A stretch of 64,000 nt of DNA from Styela clava. Its lineage: Eukaryota > Chordata > Ascidiacea > Stolidobranchia > Styelidae. Below the pieces are notes generated by a model. It saw only the letters and a program-made list of their open reading frames with translations, searched no databases and was not told where the DNA came from. The position numbers and the translations under genes were made by a program. Below, piece after piece: positions 46,037 through 58,252 of this stretch. The stretch spans positions 12,524,001 through 12,588,000 of the forward strand of contig NC_135262.1 of NCBI RefSeq assembly GCF_964204865.1, read 5' to 3'. Position 1 is the first letter of the stretch. The number at the start of each line of letters is the position of its first letter.

Positions 46037-46855
46037 CAGTGCTCTTCAACAGGGGTTCCGCGGACCCTAGGGTTCCATAGTACATGCAGTGGGGTTCTGT
46101 GAGTTTATAGGGATCCCTAGGGGTTCCGTGTTTTTTTTTTTCAGGAAAAATCCTTTCTTGCTTCCAGCATGTTGTCCAAGTCCAAGTAGGCCAGATCGTT
46201 AAACATGAGGTTTAGTCACAGCGCAGTTAATGGACAAAACAGAAATATTCTCGGTTTTTGCGTCACTTTAGTCATTGTTATGGAACTAACAAAAACGCTA
46301 TTGTTGCACCATAGTTACACAATGTTCGAAGTATGTAGATATTGCTCGAGACTAGAGAGAGTATATACTAGAAACTAGAGTTGTTGTTCAGCTTTTGTTG
46401 GAATATATTATAAATAGTGTGAAACCCAACTTTTCAATATTTAGTCAATACAGATGAAGCAAAATAGTATATTTTCGGGGCTCCCGAAGTATGCGAACCA
46501 AGATGGCGGACATCGGAATGTAATATGTGTACTAGGTTAGGGTTAGGCCATAATTTTAGGTATAAATACTACGGGAGGCTCTTGGCTAGTCTTTGAACTG
46601 ATAATAGGACTAAAATAAGAAAAATTGGAAAAAAATTATCGCCTAACCCTAACCTGTTACCCATGTTACGTTCCGATGTCCGCCATCTTGGTTCGCATAC
46701 TCCGGGAGCACCATATTTTCTTATGTGAGGCGAAATAATAACAACGGTGACCTGCTCCTCCTCCGAAGCGAATCAAATGTAATTCAATTGCCAAAGTTAG
46801 AATTTTTTTTTAATTGGGGTTCCATAAAAAACGAAAAATTATATCAGGAGCACTG
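46037..46855. mobile_element. hAT-type MITE, block B copy, interrupted
   Basis: Same element and same ACTTAGGT duplication (46029-46036 and 46856-46863) as 21080-21701. It is lengthened by the nested insertion at 46477-46712 and has lost about 40 bp relative to the block A copy (the stretch after CCAGCATGTTG). Confidence 0.88.
46477..46712. mobile_element. 236-bp MITE nested in the hAT MITE
   Basis: The ends are inverted repeats of about 42 bp: left GGGGCTCCCGAAGTATGCGA and right (inverted) GGTGCTCCCGGAGTATGCGA, both continuing ACCAAGATGGCGGACATCGG. It is flanked by the 8-bp duplication ATATTTTC (46469-46476 and 46713-46720). The empty site is intact in block A near 21560, where GTATATTTTCTTATG is uninterrupted. 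Superfamily is uncertain: GG ends with 8-bp duplications fit Merlin or an atypical hAT. Confidence 0.92.
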
Positions 46856-48210
46856 ACTTAGGTATCTCCAAAAAGATTGTTTTGTACGTATTCTGGCAAC
46901 CGTCGCTTAAAATACGTAACCGGTCCCTCTAATATACATACGAACATACATGGAACTTTAAAAAATTTGTACACATAAAAATCACACTGTTGTAAAATAG
47001 ATAAATATATACAAAGTTAACACGAAGTTTTTATCGCCAATATTCCACTTTCTTGCGGTAATCTTCAATTCAATTTTTGCGAGTTACTGATACACGTCAC
47101 TTTCAACGCAAATGATCGTGCTTCGCGAAACCTTCGTACATTTTTGTTGAAAGAACGTCGGCCGCCGATTCTATATCTGAAATATGGAAAACAGCATGTA
47201 AAACATGTGCATTCGCATATGTTATGAATACTTTTAAAACCAGTAGAGTTTCAAAACCGAATCTTGCTTTGTCGGTTCCTCATCTCATAATGACACATCG
47301 TTGTCATCGTAATTTTACCCCTCCACGTCAGACCGAAATACGGCTCAAAGCTTCATCGGCATCGAACTCAACTCGTAATCGCCATTTTTCCATATTTGGT
47401 TTTGTTTCAGTGAAAAGTTATGCGGACACTAAAATGCACTTGGTATAATCGGATATGCTTGTTTGACCTTTCTTTTCTCGTCGAGTGTTTCCCACAGCGG
47501 GAATGATATAGCCCTGACATGACATTGTTATACGCAGCGAGAGAAATATAAGCGCAAATATACGCATGATATGTCATCTACATCGACAAGGAAAACAAAC
47601 ACAAAAAAAGCAATGACAAACTCGTCGCCGGACTGTAACTTGCAACAAGGATGGGCCAAGCCTGAACCAAGGATAAACACACACTACAACGCTGTTGTAG
47701 GTCGGACGACTCTGAAATACTTTTAACATTCCAAACACAATAAGTTAGCAACCTATAGCTAGATTATGGCTTGGAATAACGTGCTCATCTATAATTCACT
47801 TTCTGGAACAAAAAAGAACTGTTTAGCGCTGTTTTGATGAATGATGATTCCCGGTATACAAATTGGAGATCTAAAACATTTAAAACAGGTTTTGTACCAT
47901 ACCGTAAATAACATCTACCGAAACATGTTTGATTACACATCCCTTCAGGCAGAATACTGGTCCAGTCGTTTTTGAGTAAACAGTAAAGAAATAGCAAACA
48001 CATGTAAGTTCGGAGCCTAACTTGACTTGATAAGATTGTTTACTAATCTAGTGGACTAACCTACAATGTTTGTAGCAAGCAAGTAATGAGTATGTTACAT
48101 CAAAAAAAAAACACAGTGGGCTGTATAAACATATCTTGAACTGACAAGGTTTAAAAATTTCATTTGCTAACTATTGGCATTTGGATATAGTGATAAGCAT
48201 CACAAGCAAA

Positions 48211-51200
48211 ATGCCTTTGAGATCGAAGCATGGAAATTTTGATATTCCAGAAATATCGTTGAGCGACTTTTTTCTCGAGCGTATAAAAGAATATGGTGAC
48301 GATATTTCTCTGGTAAGTATCATAATTGTATTTGCTTGTATATTTCTAAACTTGTGCCGCATGCGGATTGTATATATATTATAATTTTTATATAATGTTG
48401 ATCAAACCCCACAATTATGCAGAATTGAGGTGTCATCTCTACACCCTGAACAATGAAATTGATTTATTACCCGAATACATAGTATATATATATATATATG
48501 TAAATTTCACAATAGGTCAGTTGAGGCAATAAAGTCGCTTACTTTCTACATGATTCTGATCAATCGATTCTCAGAATCTGCACAAAAAAAATCAACTGTT
48601 CTGAGACAGTTGTAACTTCATTTAAGTTGCTTCACAAAAAATTTAACGTAGCAATAAAAGGCAAAAACCGCTTGTTGTGTGTAATTGCTTAGACACATTT
48701 TTTTAATATTTCCTTTTTAATTCAGATTGACAACATCAACGAAGAAAACCAGCTTACTTTTAGACAAGTTTACGAACAAATACAATCCTGTGGGAACTTT
48801 TTTCAAAAGCAAAAGATTGGCATGGGAGATGTTGTGTGTCTGATCACTCAGAATTGTGTAGAATATATAGTGGCAACGGTTGGTGTGGTATCTTGTGGGG
48901 CGGCGATATCACTTTGTAATCCGTCATACAAAGAAGGTAACTCTGCTTCTTGAATTGTATTATTTAATGGTCAGGTTGAGAATTTGATTATAAGAATGCT
49001 ATTCGCGCAGTTCGCTCTAAACAAGGCTATGCGGAAGCGTCCACTGATATCAAATAATAAGTAAGGAAATACAATTCTATCAGAAGGACCGGAATATTTC
49101 GGGTTCGGGATTGCTGCCTGATTTATTATAACTCGGGTAAGGTGGTGGAATAAAGCTATATGACCGAAAAAACGAAAAATATCCAAATTCGAAGTTGGAA
49201 GCCGAATTGAAGATATCTGTCAATCGTATACAGTGTAGACGTTCTGATGGACAAAAGGATGTTACCTGCGCGAGACCATGAAGCGCAATAAAGTTCCGTT
49301 TGTGTGCTTTGGATTTAGACCGATATTTGAACAAACGAACACAATGGTTTTGTTCAAAGTAGAATCATTTCATTGATATGAGTTCTTTCACGAGTTAATT
49401 TTGAACAATTTTTTTTTGTTTTGCAGGAGAAATACAGCATATCTTCAAAATCACCGAACCAAAAATAGTTATCGCATCTGAAAAAAGCATCGATACTATA
49501 AAGCAAGTACTCAATAATAACCCAGAGAATCAAGTTCAGGTATTCAGGATTTTTAAATTATAGATATTAATAAAAAAAAAATACAAGATAATTTTTATTG
49601 TCCATGTATTTATTTTATTTTATGTGTGTTAAGAGGCAAATTCATTGACTTAGAATATCGATCGAGGTTGTTTAAGCGTACTGTGTAAACTCGTATTTTC
49701 TTTTTAGAAAATCATAGTCATTGGAAAAAGTAATGAATTCGAAACTTGGGATGACATTATAATCTCAAATAAAGATAACAAAGGTAAGAAATTAATTCTA
49801 ATTGTAAAAAATATTGATTTCAATTTTTCATGATTGTCAATAACGTTTTAAGGAAACATTGTTCCGACTTGCAAAATATCACCAAAGAAAGATTTAGCGT
49901 TCCTACCATATTCAAGTGGAACTACAGGAATGCCGAAATGTGTTATGCACACTCATTATGGTACGATTGCGATGATATCAGCCATTTGGTAAGAAGAACT
50001 TTTCTGATATCGTATCGTTATTCTGCTTAAACCAAAGCACGGAAAATCACTTTATAACAATTAAATTCATTCCGTTTGGAAATTTCAATACAATATTTAT
50101 TAATATACATAAACTATCTCATACTCGCTATATTTGAAATGTGTCGTTGTAAGCCATTTTCCAATAAACCTTCGCAAAGAATATTGATGCCAAAGTATTG
50201 CTTAGTCGCTTCATTTCGCAAAACTAGATATAAGTATATGGATAATTGCACCCTTAACTCAGACGAGTTGTAGTATTTTGTATATAAAAATTTATATGAA
50301 TAGAAAACGTATTCCTAACTTATGAGCATATAAGAATATTTTAGTTGAGTGATATGTCATTTACTGCATTTTTGGTGTTACAAAAACTATTTCAAAACTT
50401 GATATGAATTATGACGACGCACGACTGTAAGTCGATGTGATATGTCTCAACATTTTGAATTCTTTTGAGGCACCATTTAAACTATCAACGCGGAGATGTG
50501 TTTTACAACGAACGACCTTTGTATCATGGAGGTGGTTATTTTCACTTACTTGTTGCACTGCAAGGCGGGTTAAGTGTTATCATTGATCAAAAGTTTGACG
50601 TTGACGGTACACTGGCTGCGATACAAAAATACAAGGTATTGGAAAAATATCTTTTACCATATACCATTCGTTTGCTATATTATTTACTCTGGTGATAGTA
50701 ATATGATATTGTAGCGATTTCAAAATCAGACTCAAATGTGCCAGTTCATGACAACATATTTGAACGTCGAAAAGCATTTGGTTTTCATTTGATGGGTATT
50801 TGATGCGGATGTATACGTGCATGTTTTCCAACTAAGATCTTTTTACAGTATATTTGGTTTTCATTGAACGCTTCGTCGGACACCAAGGCTTCCAAGGTTA
50901 CATTATGTTGGAGGAAGAATATTTCTCGCTGCAATTTAATCATATTTTTCTCTATATTCATTCATGTCGTCAAGGCAAATCATATGCTTCTGGTGCCACC
51001 AAATTTGCTAAAACTATCCCAGACAGAGTTGCATCACAAGTATGATACCTCGTCGTGGAAATCATCATTTATTGGAGGTGCATCAATTCCACCCACAGCA
51101 TTGAAAGAAGTTATCGATAGGTTCAACATTAGAGTATTTCCATGTTAGTTGACAAATTTTTATAAACTTTTATAGTAAAGGTGGAAAACAAAGTCTAACT

Positions 51201-54200
51201 TGAAAGGAAATGAATTGAGTATCTGGAATAACTCGATAAACAATCGTTTATTACTTTTGGCAGCTTGTGTAATTTGTTTTATAAAATCGTTTACTAATAT
51301 TTTGGAAATAGATATTATTTTAAACATGAACCCGAGCTTAACGTACAAGTTTGTTTTAGACATAATAGCTGGCTGTTACTGGCGACATTCATTCTTAATT
51401 TGAAACTACCTGTGCAATATCATGTTCGTTCTTCTTGTATTTCATCTTGTATGTACATATATCAATTCCAATTCATATATCACCAATTTCGATGCATACT
51501 TATTTTTGCAAGTAGATATGTACCTAACTCATTTAATTTTTAACGTGTTGGTATTTCAGGTTATGGGCAAACTGAATGCTTTCCTGTATCTTGGAATGAC
51601 AAAGTAGATGAATTCATTGATTCAGCTGGTTCAATTGCAGTCAATTCTGAAATTATGGTGAATTAATTTAACGATTTTTGTAATACGAAAATAGAGTTAT
51701 ATAAAATTTACGTTATATAAAGTAAGACAAAAACTTGAAGATTTTGTTTATTCATTTTAAAATCCTTTGGGCTCTATGTGATTCGTTTTTCAATTCGAAA
51801 TTGTGCTACCTTCCTATTACGCTTTGAAGTATTTTGACGGTACTGGTATTGTACAAGGTAAAGTAGACTACTGGTCTTCGTTTTCATATATTTGAGCATC
51901 GCTGTCTTGTTTTGTATGCGATGACGTCATCAACATTAAAAATTTCACACTGCGTTCGCGTTCGTTGCTATCTGGGGGTCAGGGGAAGTCGTTAAGACTA
52001 CGGTACCGGTAATCTAAGCAGATTGCTTACCCGTACTAGTTCATTTTGCTCTTCGTGTCCATATATTTAAACAGAGCTCTTTTGTTTGACTCTTAAATGT
52101 TTTACAGATTGTTGATCCAAATACGGAAAAAGAGTTGAAATCTGGCGAAGACGGCGAAATTTGGGTCAAAAGTACACATGTAAGGCATGAGATTATTTCG
52201 TCATTATTTTACCACTTTTTCTGTAGAATAAATTAGTAGAAGATATATTCACACATTTTAATCTAAATGTATATAGGTAGCGATTCCAATTCAACTGTTA
52301 ACAACATTTGATCGTAACGATCATCATTAGAATTAACAAAGACATTGAGAATCAAAGAAATCATTCCAAACTATCTCATATACGTTTTTCTAGATGTCTG
52401 CTGGATATTATAAAAATTCGAAAGCAACAGAACAAGCAATAAATAAAGACGGATTTCTTCGCACTGGCGATATTGGACATATTGAAAATGAAATGCTTTT
52501 TGTGGTAGGCCGGCTCAAGGAAGTTATCAAATATAACACGTTCCAGGTAAAAAAAAACTTTCCAATCACATATTTACCCGCCAATGTACGTTTTGATTTT
52601 CAAAAAAAAAAAATTCGGTTTTCTTCAGAATAGTTTTTTTTTTAAAAAATACGTTATTTAAGTTAGTCCTTATGTTGAATTTTATGACTTCTCGATATAT
52701 ATCAAGATATATTTATGATCGTGTGTAAATTGTTTCGCCTTGTTTTATACTATGACATGTTTAATCATTAATATATTGTTAACCCACTGTTACTTAGAAC
52801 ATAGGTTCTCAAAGTGCTCCGTACGGAGCCCCAGGGCTCCGCGAGAGGAACCCAAGGGCTCCGCGAGCTATTCGATTACTTTTTAAAATACTGGCTAATT
52901 TTGTAACTGTTCAAAGAAGCAAGAACAGCTTTGATAAAATTTGACAATAATATAGCCTTGAAATATGGTAAAGATGCGGAATTAAAAATGACGTTATTTA
53001 TGAGCTGGAGCGCAGTCAGGTTTCTTGAAAGGGTTCAAAATTGAAATCGGAAATTTCCGCGCAACATCATTTAGCAATTGGAAAAAAACGGATAACGAGA
53101 TTTCTGTTGCGTAAAATATTCATTGCATGACGATGCGAGTATTTAAAGTGTCTTGTCGTAATAATTTATTTCTGCTCAACTTTACTCACGTTTCATTCGA
53201 AATTACTATTAGGATTGCTAAAAGGAAAGAATACTTTTCTAAAATAACATAAAATACGTGATAAACTGCCAACTATGAATAAATTGGAGTTGTATTTTTG
53301 CGATTTGTCAAACTTGATTTGTTTTTTCGCACTCGAGATTATTTTTAAGCAAGATAAGATCGCTGTTTGAAAAATCACAAGATCTGGGCAAAATACGAAT
53401 GATTGAAATTTATTTTATTGCATGCGGCTCCGTTGGTAGTTTCAGAGTGAAAAAAGTTACACCATGCGTACAATTGACTGTGTTTCAATTTCGCAGTTAC
53501 TACGATGAATAACCAATAAAAAACTAACAAAACATCAAATTTTGTGATTTACAATGCCTATAAAAGCATTTTTAATCTGACATGAGTCTGCTGAAACTAA
53601 ACTTATAGTGTGATTTTCCATTTCAAGTTTTAATATTTTAGAATACCGTTTTTCAATCAAGAAATTTGAGCTGCGGATTTACCTCTTTAATAATTATTAT
53701 CTTTAGCATTTCGTCGCAGATGACTATAATACGGTAACATGTTTTTCACATTGAACTCATAATTCCCCACGAGAACAAATAAGCAATTATCGTCGTCATT
53801 GTAGAACAATACATGTATATATATGCCGAAGGAAATTTTTGATTTAGGGAGAATAAACACCGACGTAAAGATGTTTAAAAACACGCCATGCTGACGAAAA
53901 CAATCGGCGATTGTAACAAAATGCAATCGCGCACATTATTAGTGGCCTTTCAAGTCCTCCGAAAATGTCAAAAAGTAAAAGATTCGACCCCCCAATTTAT
54001 TAATATGTTTGTCAAGTGTCAAATTTACAGCTTTAGTATATTTAATTTATTTTTGAAATTGACATTTATATATGACTTGTATTACCCTATTAAAAAGGTT
54101 TAGCATTTAAGTTAGGTAAAGTACGTTTAACTTACTCAGGAATATTAATCGGAAAGTAACAATTTTAACATTTATTTTGGGGCTCCGTGAATGATAGTCA

Positions 54201-54654
54201 ACTCTTCAAGGGCTCCGCAACACCAAAAGTTTGAGAACCCCTGACTTAGAAGATTCGACACTTTCAATTTCTCACTATTTTATTAATTTTTTTCCCCATG
54301 TTCAGGTTCCACCTGCAGAAATAGAGCATGTACTTATGAAACATCCTGGTGTAAAAGATGCTGCAGCGGTTGGTGTGCCAGATGAAGCATGTGGGGAGTT
54401 ACCAAAAGCATTCGTTGTACGAAAAATGGAATCGGTCACAACGGATGAACTGCATGAATTGATTAAAAGTACCGACTACATATAAATTTTACTGTATTCC
54501 ACATGTTCTGTAATAAAAGTACAATTTTATTTTTATAGATGAACTTGTCGATTACAAACATCTTCGTGGCGGGATCCAATTTGTCAATCATATTCCGAAA
54601 TCTATACTTGGCAAAATAGATCGCATCGAATTGAAGAAATGGGCGATGAAATAA
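48211..54654 (+). CDS. ACS-3: 4CL/luciferase-like acyl-CoA synthetase, 12 exons, intact
   Basis: Exons: 48211-48312, 48726-48936, 49427-49539, 49708-49783, 49853-49988, 50470-50635, 50975-51143, 51560-51657, 52108-52179, 52394-52546, 54306-54468, 54539-54654; 1575 nt, 524 aa, open throughout. It is the block B paralogue of ACS-2 with identical intron phases and the same motifs: [10 protein letters not shown] (187-196), YGQTEC (326-331), [14 protein letters not shown] and [14 protein letters not shown] with the likely catalytic lysine. It ends KKWAMK after a TAA where ACS-2 reads on to NENL. Differences from ACS-2 are mostly scattered substitutions (for example the last part of exon 5 reads MISAI where ACS-2 has MILAS, and [13 protein letters not shown] versus [13 protein letters not shown]). 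Intron 11 is 1.76 kb because of a hAT-type insertion; in ACS-2 it is 307 bp. Predicted activity as for ACS-2; substrate unknown. Confidence 0.93.
52800..54243. mobile_element. 1,444-bp hAT-type element in ACS-3 intron 11
   Basis: It starts CATAGGTTCTCAAA and ends TTTGAGAACCCCTG, with the 8-bp duplication ACTTAGAA at 52792-52799 and 54244-54251. The uninterrupted empty site (TTACTTAGAAGATTCG) is at about 28088-28103 in ACS-2, which proves both the boundaries and the timing. Its left arm has inverted CTCCG repeats (GTGCTCCGTACGGAGCCC). No intact transposase was recognised inside; the small ORFs (53193-53378, 53687-53926, 53888-54103) have no hAT motifs. Confidence 0.95.
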
Positions 54655-54828
54655 GAGAACCTATAGCAATGCAAGCAATGTCCCCCAAGAAATAATTTGA
54701 ACCTCTAAATGCAAAAATGAAATTTCCTGTAATATTGCCGTAATTTATATTATCAGTATGATTTTGCTTTACTACTGAGTATTCTGAAAAGAAGTTTCGA
54801 ACACGTACTTAAAATTGTTCATATTATT

Positions 54829-54834
54829 AATAAA
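54829..54834 (+). other. candidate polyadenylation signal of ACS-3
   Basis: AATAAA about 175 bp past the stop codon, orthologous to the one after ACS-2. Confidence 0.5.
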
Positions 54835-55130
54835 CTAGGTTGCATGCATTTTGTTCACTTTTTATAATCAAATCATATTTTTGTTTGTATGTTCGAGGAA
54901 AAAAGTGTCAAATTTTAATTTCATTATTAAAAATGTTGATTTCAATGCAAACTCATATATGTATACTGTTTAATGCGTACTGTATCTTCGTCATCTTCTC
55001 TTATTCTAAATATAGCTGCACAACTGACCTTATTTTTGGTTAGAGATCGCAACAAATATCCACCAATACACAATTACCGAAACATCAGCTACCGAAGCAT
55101 CAGCTAATTACCTATCAGCTACTTCTATTA

Positions 55131-55482
55131 GGCCTGGCATATCCATTTTTGCATATGTTATTTGTAACTCGCACCTGACTAAGTCATCCAAAAATTACGT
55201 CACTACAAAGTCACAGTGTCGAGATAAGGCTTAAAATGTACGGATTGTCGTCTGAAACGCGCAGACGATCACCCGAAATCAAGCAAGCTATTTCTCATGT
55301 TTCTCGTCGGAACAGTTCCTATATGAGAGAGATTGCTGGCGTTGGCTTTTATTGCGGGCGATCGTAACTTTTTTTGGCAAGCTCTATACGTGATTGGGAC
55401 GTTTCAGTGACGTAATGTTTGGATGACCTACCTAGTCAGGTGGGAGTTAGGAATACTAAATGCAGCAAAATTTGTGCCATGC
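55131..55482. mobile_element. 352-bp foldback MITE, probable TA duplication
   Basis: Long imperfect inverted repeats. The left arm contains AACTCGCACCTGACTAAGTC, then ATCCAAAAATTACGTCACT. The right arm mirrors it with AGTGACGTAATGTTTGGATG, then CTAGTCAGGTGGGAGTTA. The outermost ends are GGCCTGGCA and TGCCATGC, with TA on both sides (55129-55130 and 55483-55484). It is absent from block A. It may be a Tc1/mariner-like MITE. Confidence 0.68.
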
Positions 55483-56220
55483 TAACTAGAAGTACTTACA
55501 GCGTTTAGTGAACATGCATGCGCCTTCATTTTTGATAATGAAAAAGCTATCATGAGGCGAATTCAATTTTACATGGATTCACAAATCAAGATAATATGGC
55601 AAGGACTAAAATTGAATCTTTCCAGTCTAAAACAGCAAGACCGCGTATCGGGTAAAACGTTTGGCTGACTATTGGTAGCTGCTGAACTACTTTGATCGGT
55701 CATGTTTCCATATTTCCAACCTCATAGCGCTACGAATATTTAGATATTTTTAGATTCATTTCGTGAATATTTCTGCGTGGATCCCCCCTCTCTGAAGGGC
55801 TATCACGTTTTTCATTCAAAAAATCAGAATCAAGCAATAGTAAATCGGCAGATTTTGGTTCAACTCAAAATGTATAAAGCAATTGTGTTACAGCAGTTAC
55901 GAAAACTGGAAGCATGGTCCGAATCACGTGGCATTTAAATTTGAAAACGGAAGCTGAGAACTAACCTAGTATATTCTGACACCAGTTTTCAAACTCAAGT
56001 TTCGTGTTTTTTTCATGTGCAGAAGTTGGGATCGGGTGTCAGTTTTCGAGTCTCACACGTCTGACTCTTACATGATTTTTGTGGCTTGGGCGATACATAT
56101 TAATGTTCACTCTGCATTCCCATCACAGCATATCCATGTCTGGTATCCGATATTTGCATACACAATAACTTGAATTCAAAATGATATGAATTAACCAAAC
56201 CAATCGTAGGCTATTTATAG

Positions 56221-58252
56221 TGAATGCAATGACCCAATACTGATTCATTCACCGATTCAGTTGGCTCTGTTTGCGTCAATTAAGAAATTATGGTTATAAA
56301 ATTAGGATTTTATTATCAGTGTGAAGTTAAATAATAATAAGGACATGCTCTGGAGGAAGCTGTAACTAGTAACCAGAAAACAGACAAAATGAGTAACAGT
56401 TTTTCATAATCGAAATATTGGTTGGTATTTGGATGCTGTTTTACAGATTGTTGATCCGAATACAAAGGAAAAAATGAAACCTGGTCAAGACGGAGAAATA
56501 GGGGTCATGGGACCACAAGTAGACAATCTCTTTGTGCAATGTACACAATATGAACTGACATAAATGAATATTAAAATTCTATGTGTTATGTTATACTTTT
56601 AATGGCAATTTACTATTTATTTATTTTTGAAAAAAGAAATTGAATTAATTAAAAGAATCTCAGTACATTTTTCAAAGCGACATTCATACAATAAAGGAAT
56701 TATCAATTTGTAGTTGCAACTGAATAAGAAAATGTGACAAAGTCTATATTTCAAAAGTAATTCCTAGTTATGCCATTTACTAGATGACCGTTGGATATTA
56801 TAAAAATGCCGAAGCAACGATGAAAACAATCAAATAAGGATGGATTTCTTTGTACAGGCGATATCGGCGTTGTTAAGAATGAAAGGCTATATGTTACTGG
56901 CCGATTGAAGGAAGTTATCAAGTATAACACATTCCAGGCGAGCAGCATGTTTATCGTTTTTTCCTCCAGTACGTACTTAGACTCAAAGCGACAAAGCTGT
57001 TTAATGACAGAAATACTTGACTGACACATCTGGACATGGGGATTTTCTAGAACTTGATGATTTAAGAATTGAATAGAATATTTTTTATCAAATTAAATTG
57101 AATCTTCTCGAATACTGTTCAAGACGTGTAATTGTATCTGTTTCATATGGAAATGGGTCTACTAGACTAGACACACAAGTTAATTGAATCCATCAATCAG
57201 ACAGTTTACTGAGCGTTCATCTACGATAAGAAACATGTTTCATCAATGACTGACTAGCAAAAAAGAGAAAATTCTTACGACATTGTAAAAATATGGTTGA
57301 GGCTGAATTTTTTTACCCGCTGGTTAAATTGATACGTGTAGCAAATATTGCGTATATTGTCTGTTTAGCTACCACCTGTCGAAATAGAAAATGTACTATT
57401 GCGTGTTAAAGATGTTGGAGTGGTTGGTGTTCCGATTCCGTTTGTGGAGAGTTACCAACGCCTGTTGTAAAAAAAAATCTTGAATCGGTAACAGCGAACG
57501 AACTTCAGACTCTGATAAAAAGTGAGAAAAAGTATATTAGTTTTACTTCAATCTACGTCAGGGGTCGGGAACCCATGGCTCGCGAGCCATATATGGCTCT
57601 TTTGGTGACGGCATATGGCTCTCAGAAAAATCTAATATTCTAAGACTAAGCTTACTATTGTTACGAGATCCCAAACTCTTTTATAGCCGAATTTGGCAGG
57701 AAATTCCCAATACGTTTTAAAACACGCGTCCAGCACATGTCTATGTTATGTAAGATATGTACTAGAGAGGCATTGAGACAAACAAGGGGATTCTGGAACA
57801 TATATTGTGACATCACAAAGCGATATAGTTTAAAAACACTACGGAGATGTCTAAACGAAAAAGGGTGATGAGTATCGTAGATTTCTACATTGGGCTGCAG
57901 GTGAGCAACCGTTCAAGGCCCGCAGCGCCTACATGCAGCATCAGAAATCACATTAAATGTATATTGACATTGTATGTGTTGACTTTCGAGTAAACATTTC
58001 AGGTCTGATTAATTGAAGAAATGTTATATGGCTCGCACGGAAATGCAATTGAAAATATGTATATTTTATGGCTCTCTTGACCAAAAAGGTTCCCGACCCC
58101 TGATCTACGTGTTCAATTAATATTATTCAAAGTATTTAGTTCAATTTCAGAAGAGCTTGTCGATTATAAACAGTTGAGAAGAAGTATCCAATTTGTCAAT
58201 ATGATACCAAAAACAAAACTCGGGAAAAATTGATCGCATAGAATTGAAATAA
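56221..58252 (+). pseudogene. acyl-CoA synthetase pseudogene (exons 8-12 only), block B
   Basis: Counterpart of the pseudogene at 31092-32359. Exon-like segments: about 56221-56292, 56447-56518, 56784-56937, 57369-57520 and 58151-58252. Independent damage: exon 8 is shortened and has an in-frame TAA where Ser-Glu is expected; GEIW has become GEIG; exon 10 gained an A, giving a TAA; the exon 10 donor is GC; part of exon 11 is lost (the LRHPG segment); and an extra A precedes the terminal KIDR. A 544-bp hAT MITE sits in its last intron. The two copies share the older lesions in exon 11, so the ancestor was already broken before the segmental duplication. Confidence 0.85.
57559..58102. mobile_element. 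544-bp hAT-type MITE
   Basis: It starts CAGGGGTCGGGAACC and ends GGTTCCCGACCCCTG, a perfect 15-bp inverted repeat, with the 8-bp duplication ATCTACGT (57551-57558 and 58103-58110). The empty site TTTAATCTACGTGTTC is present in block A near 32207-32222. Inside the left end, GGCTCGCGAGCC and repeated ATGGCTCT motifs are seen. No transposase. Confidence 0.95.

Noticed and set aside
53687-54103. ORFs inside the intron 11 hAT-type element
   Set aside because: No DDE, BED or dimerisation motifs; the element is best regarded as non-autonomous.
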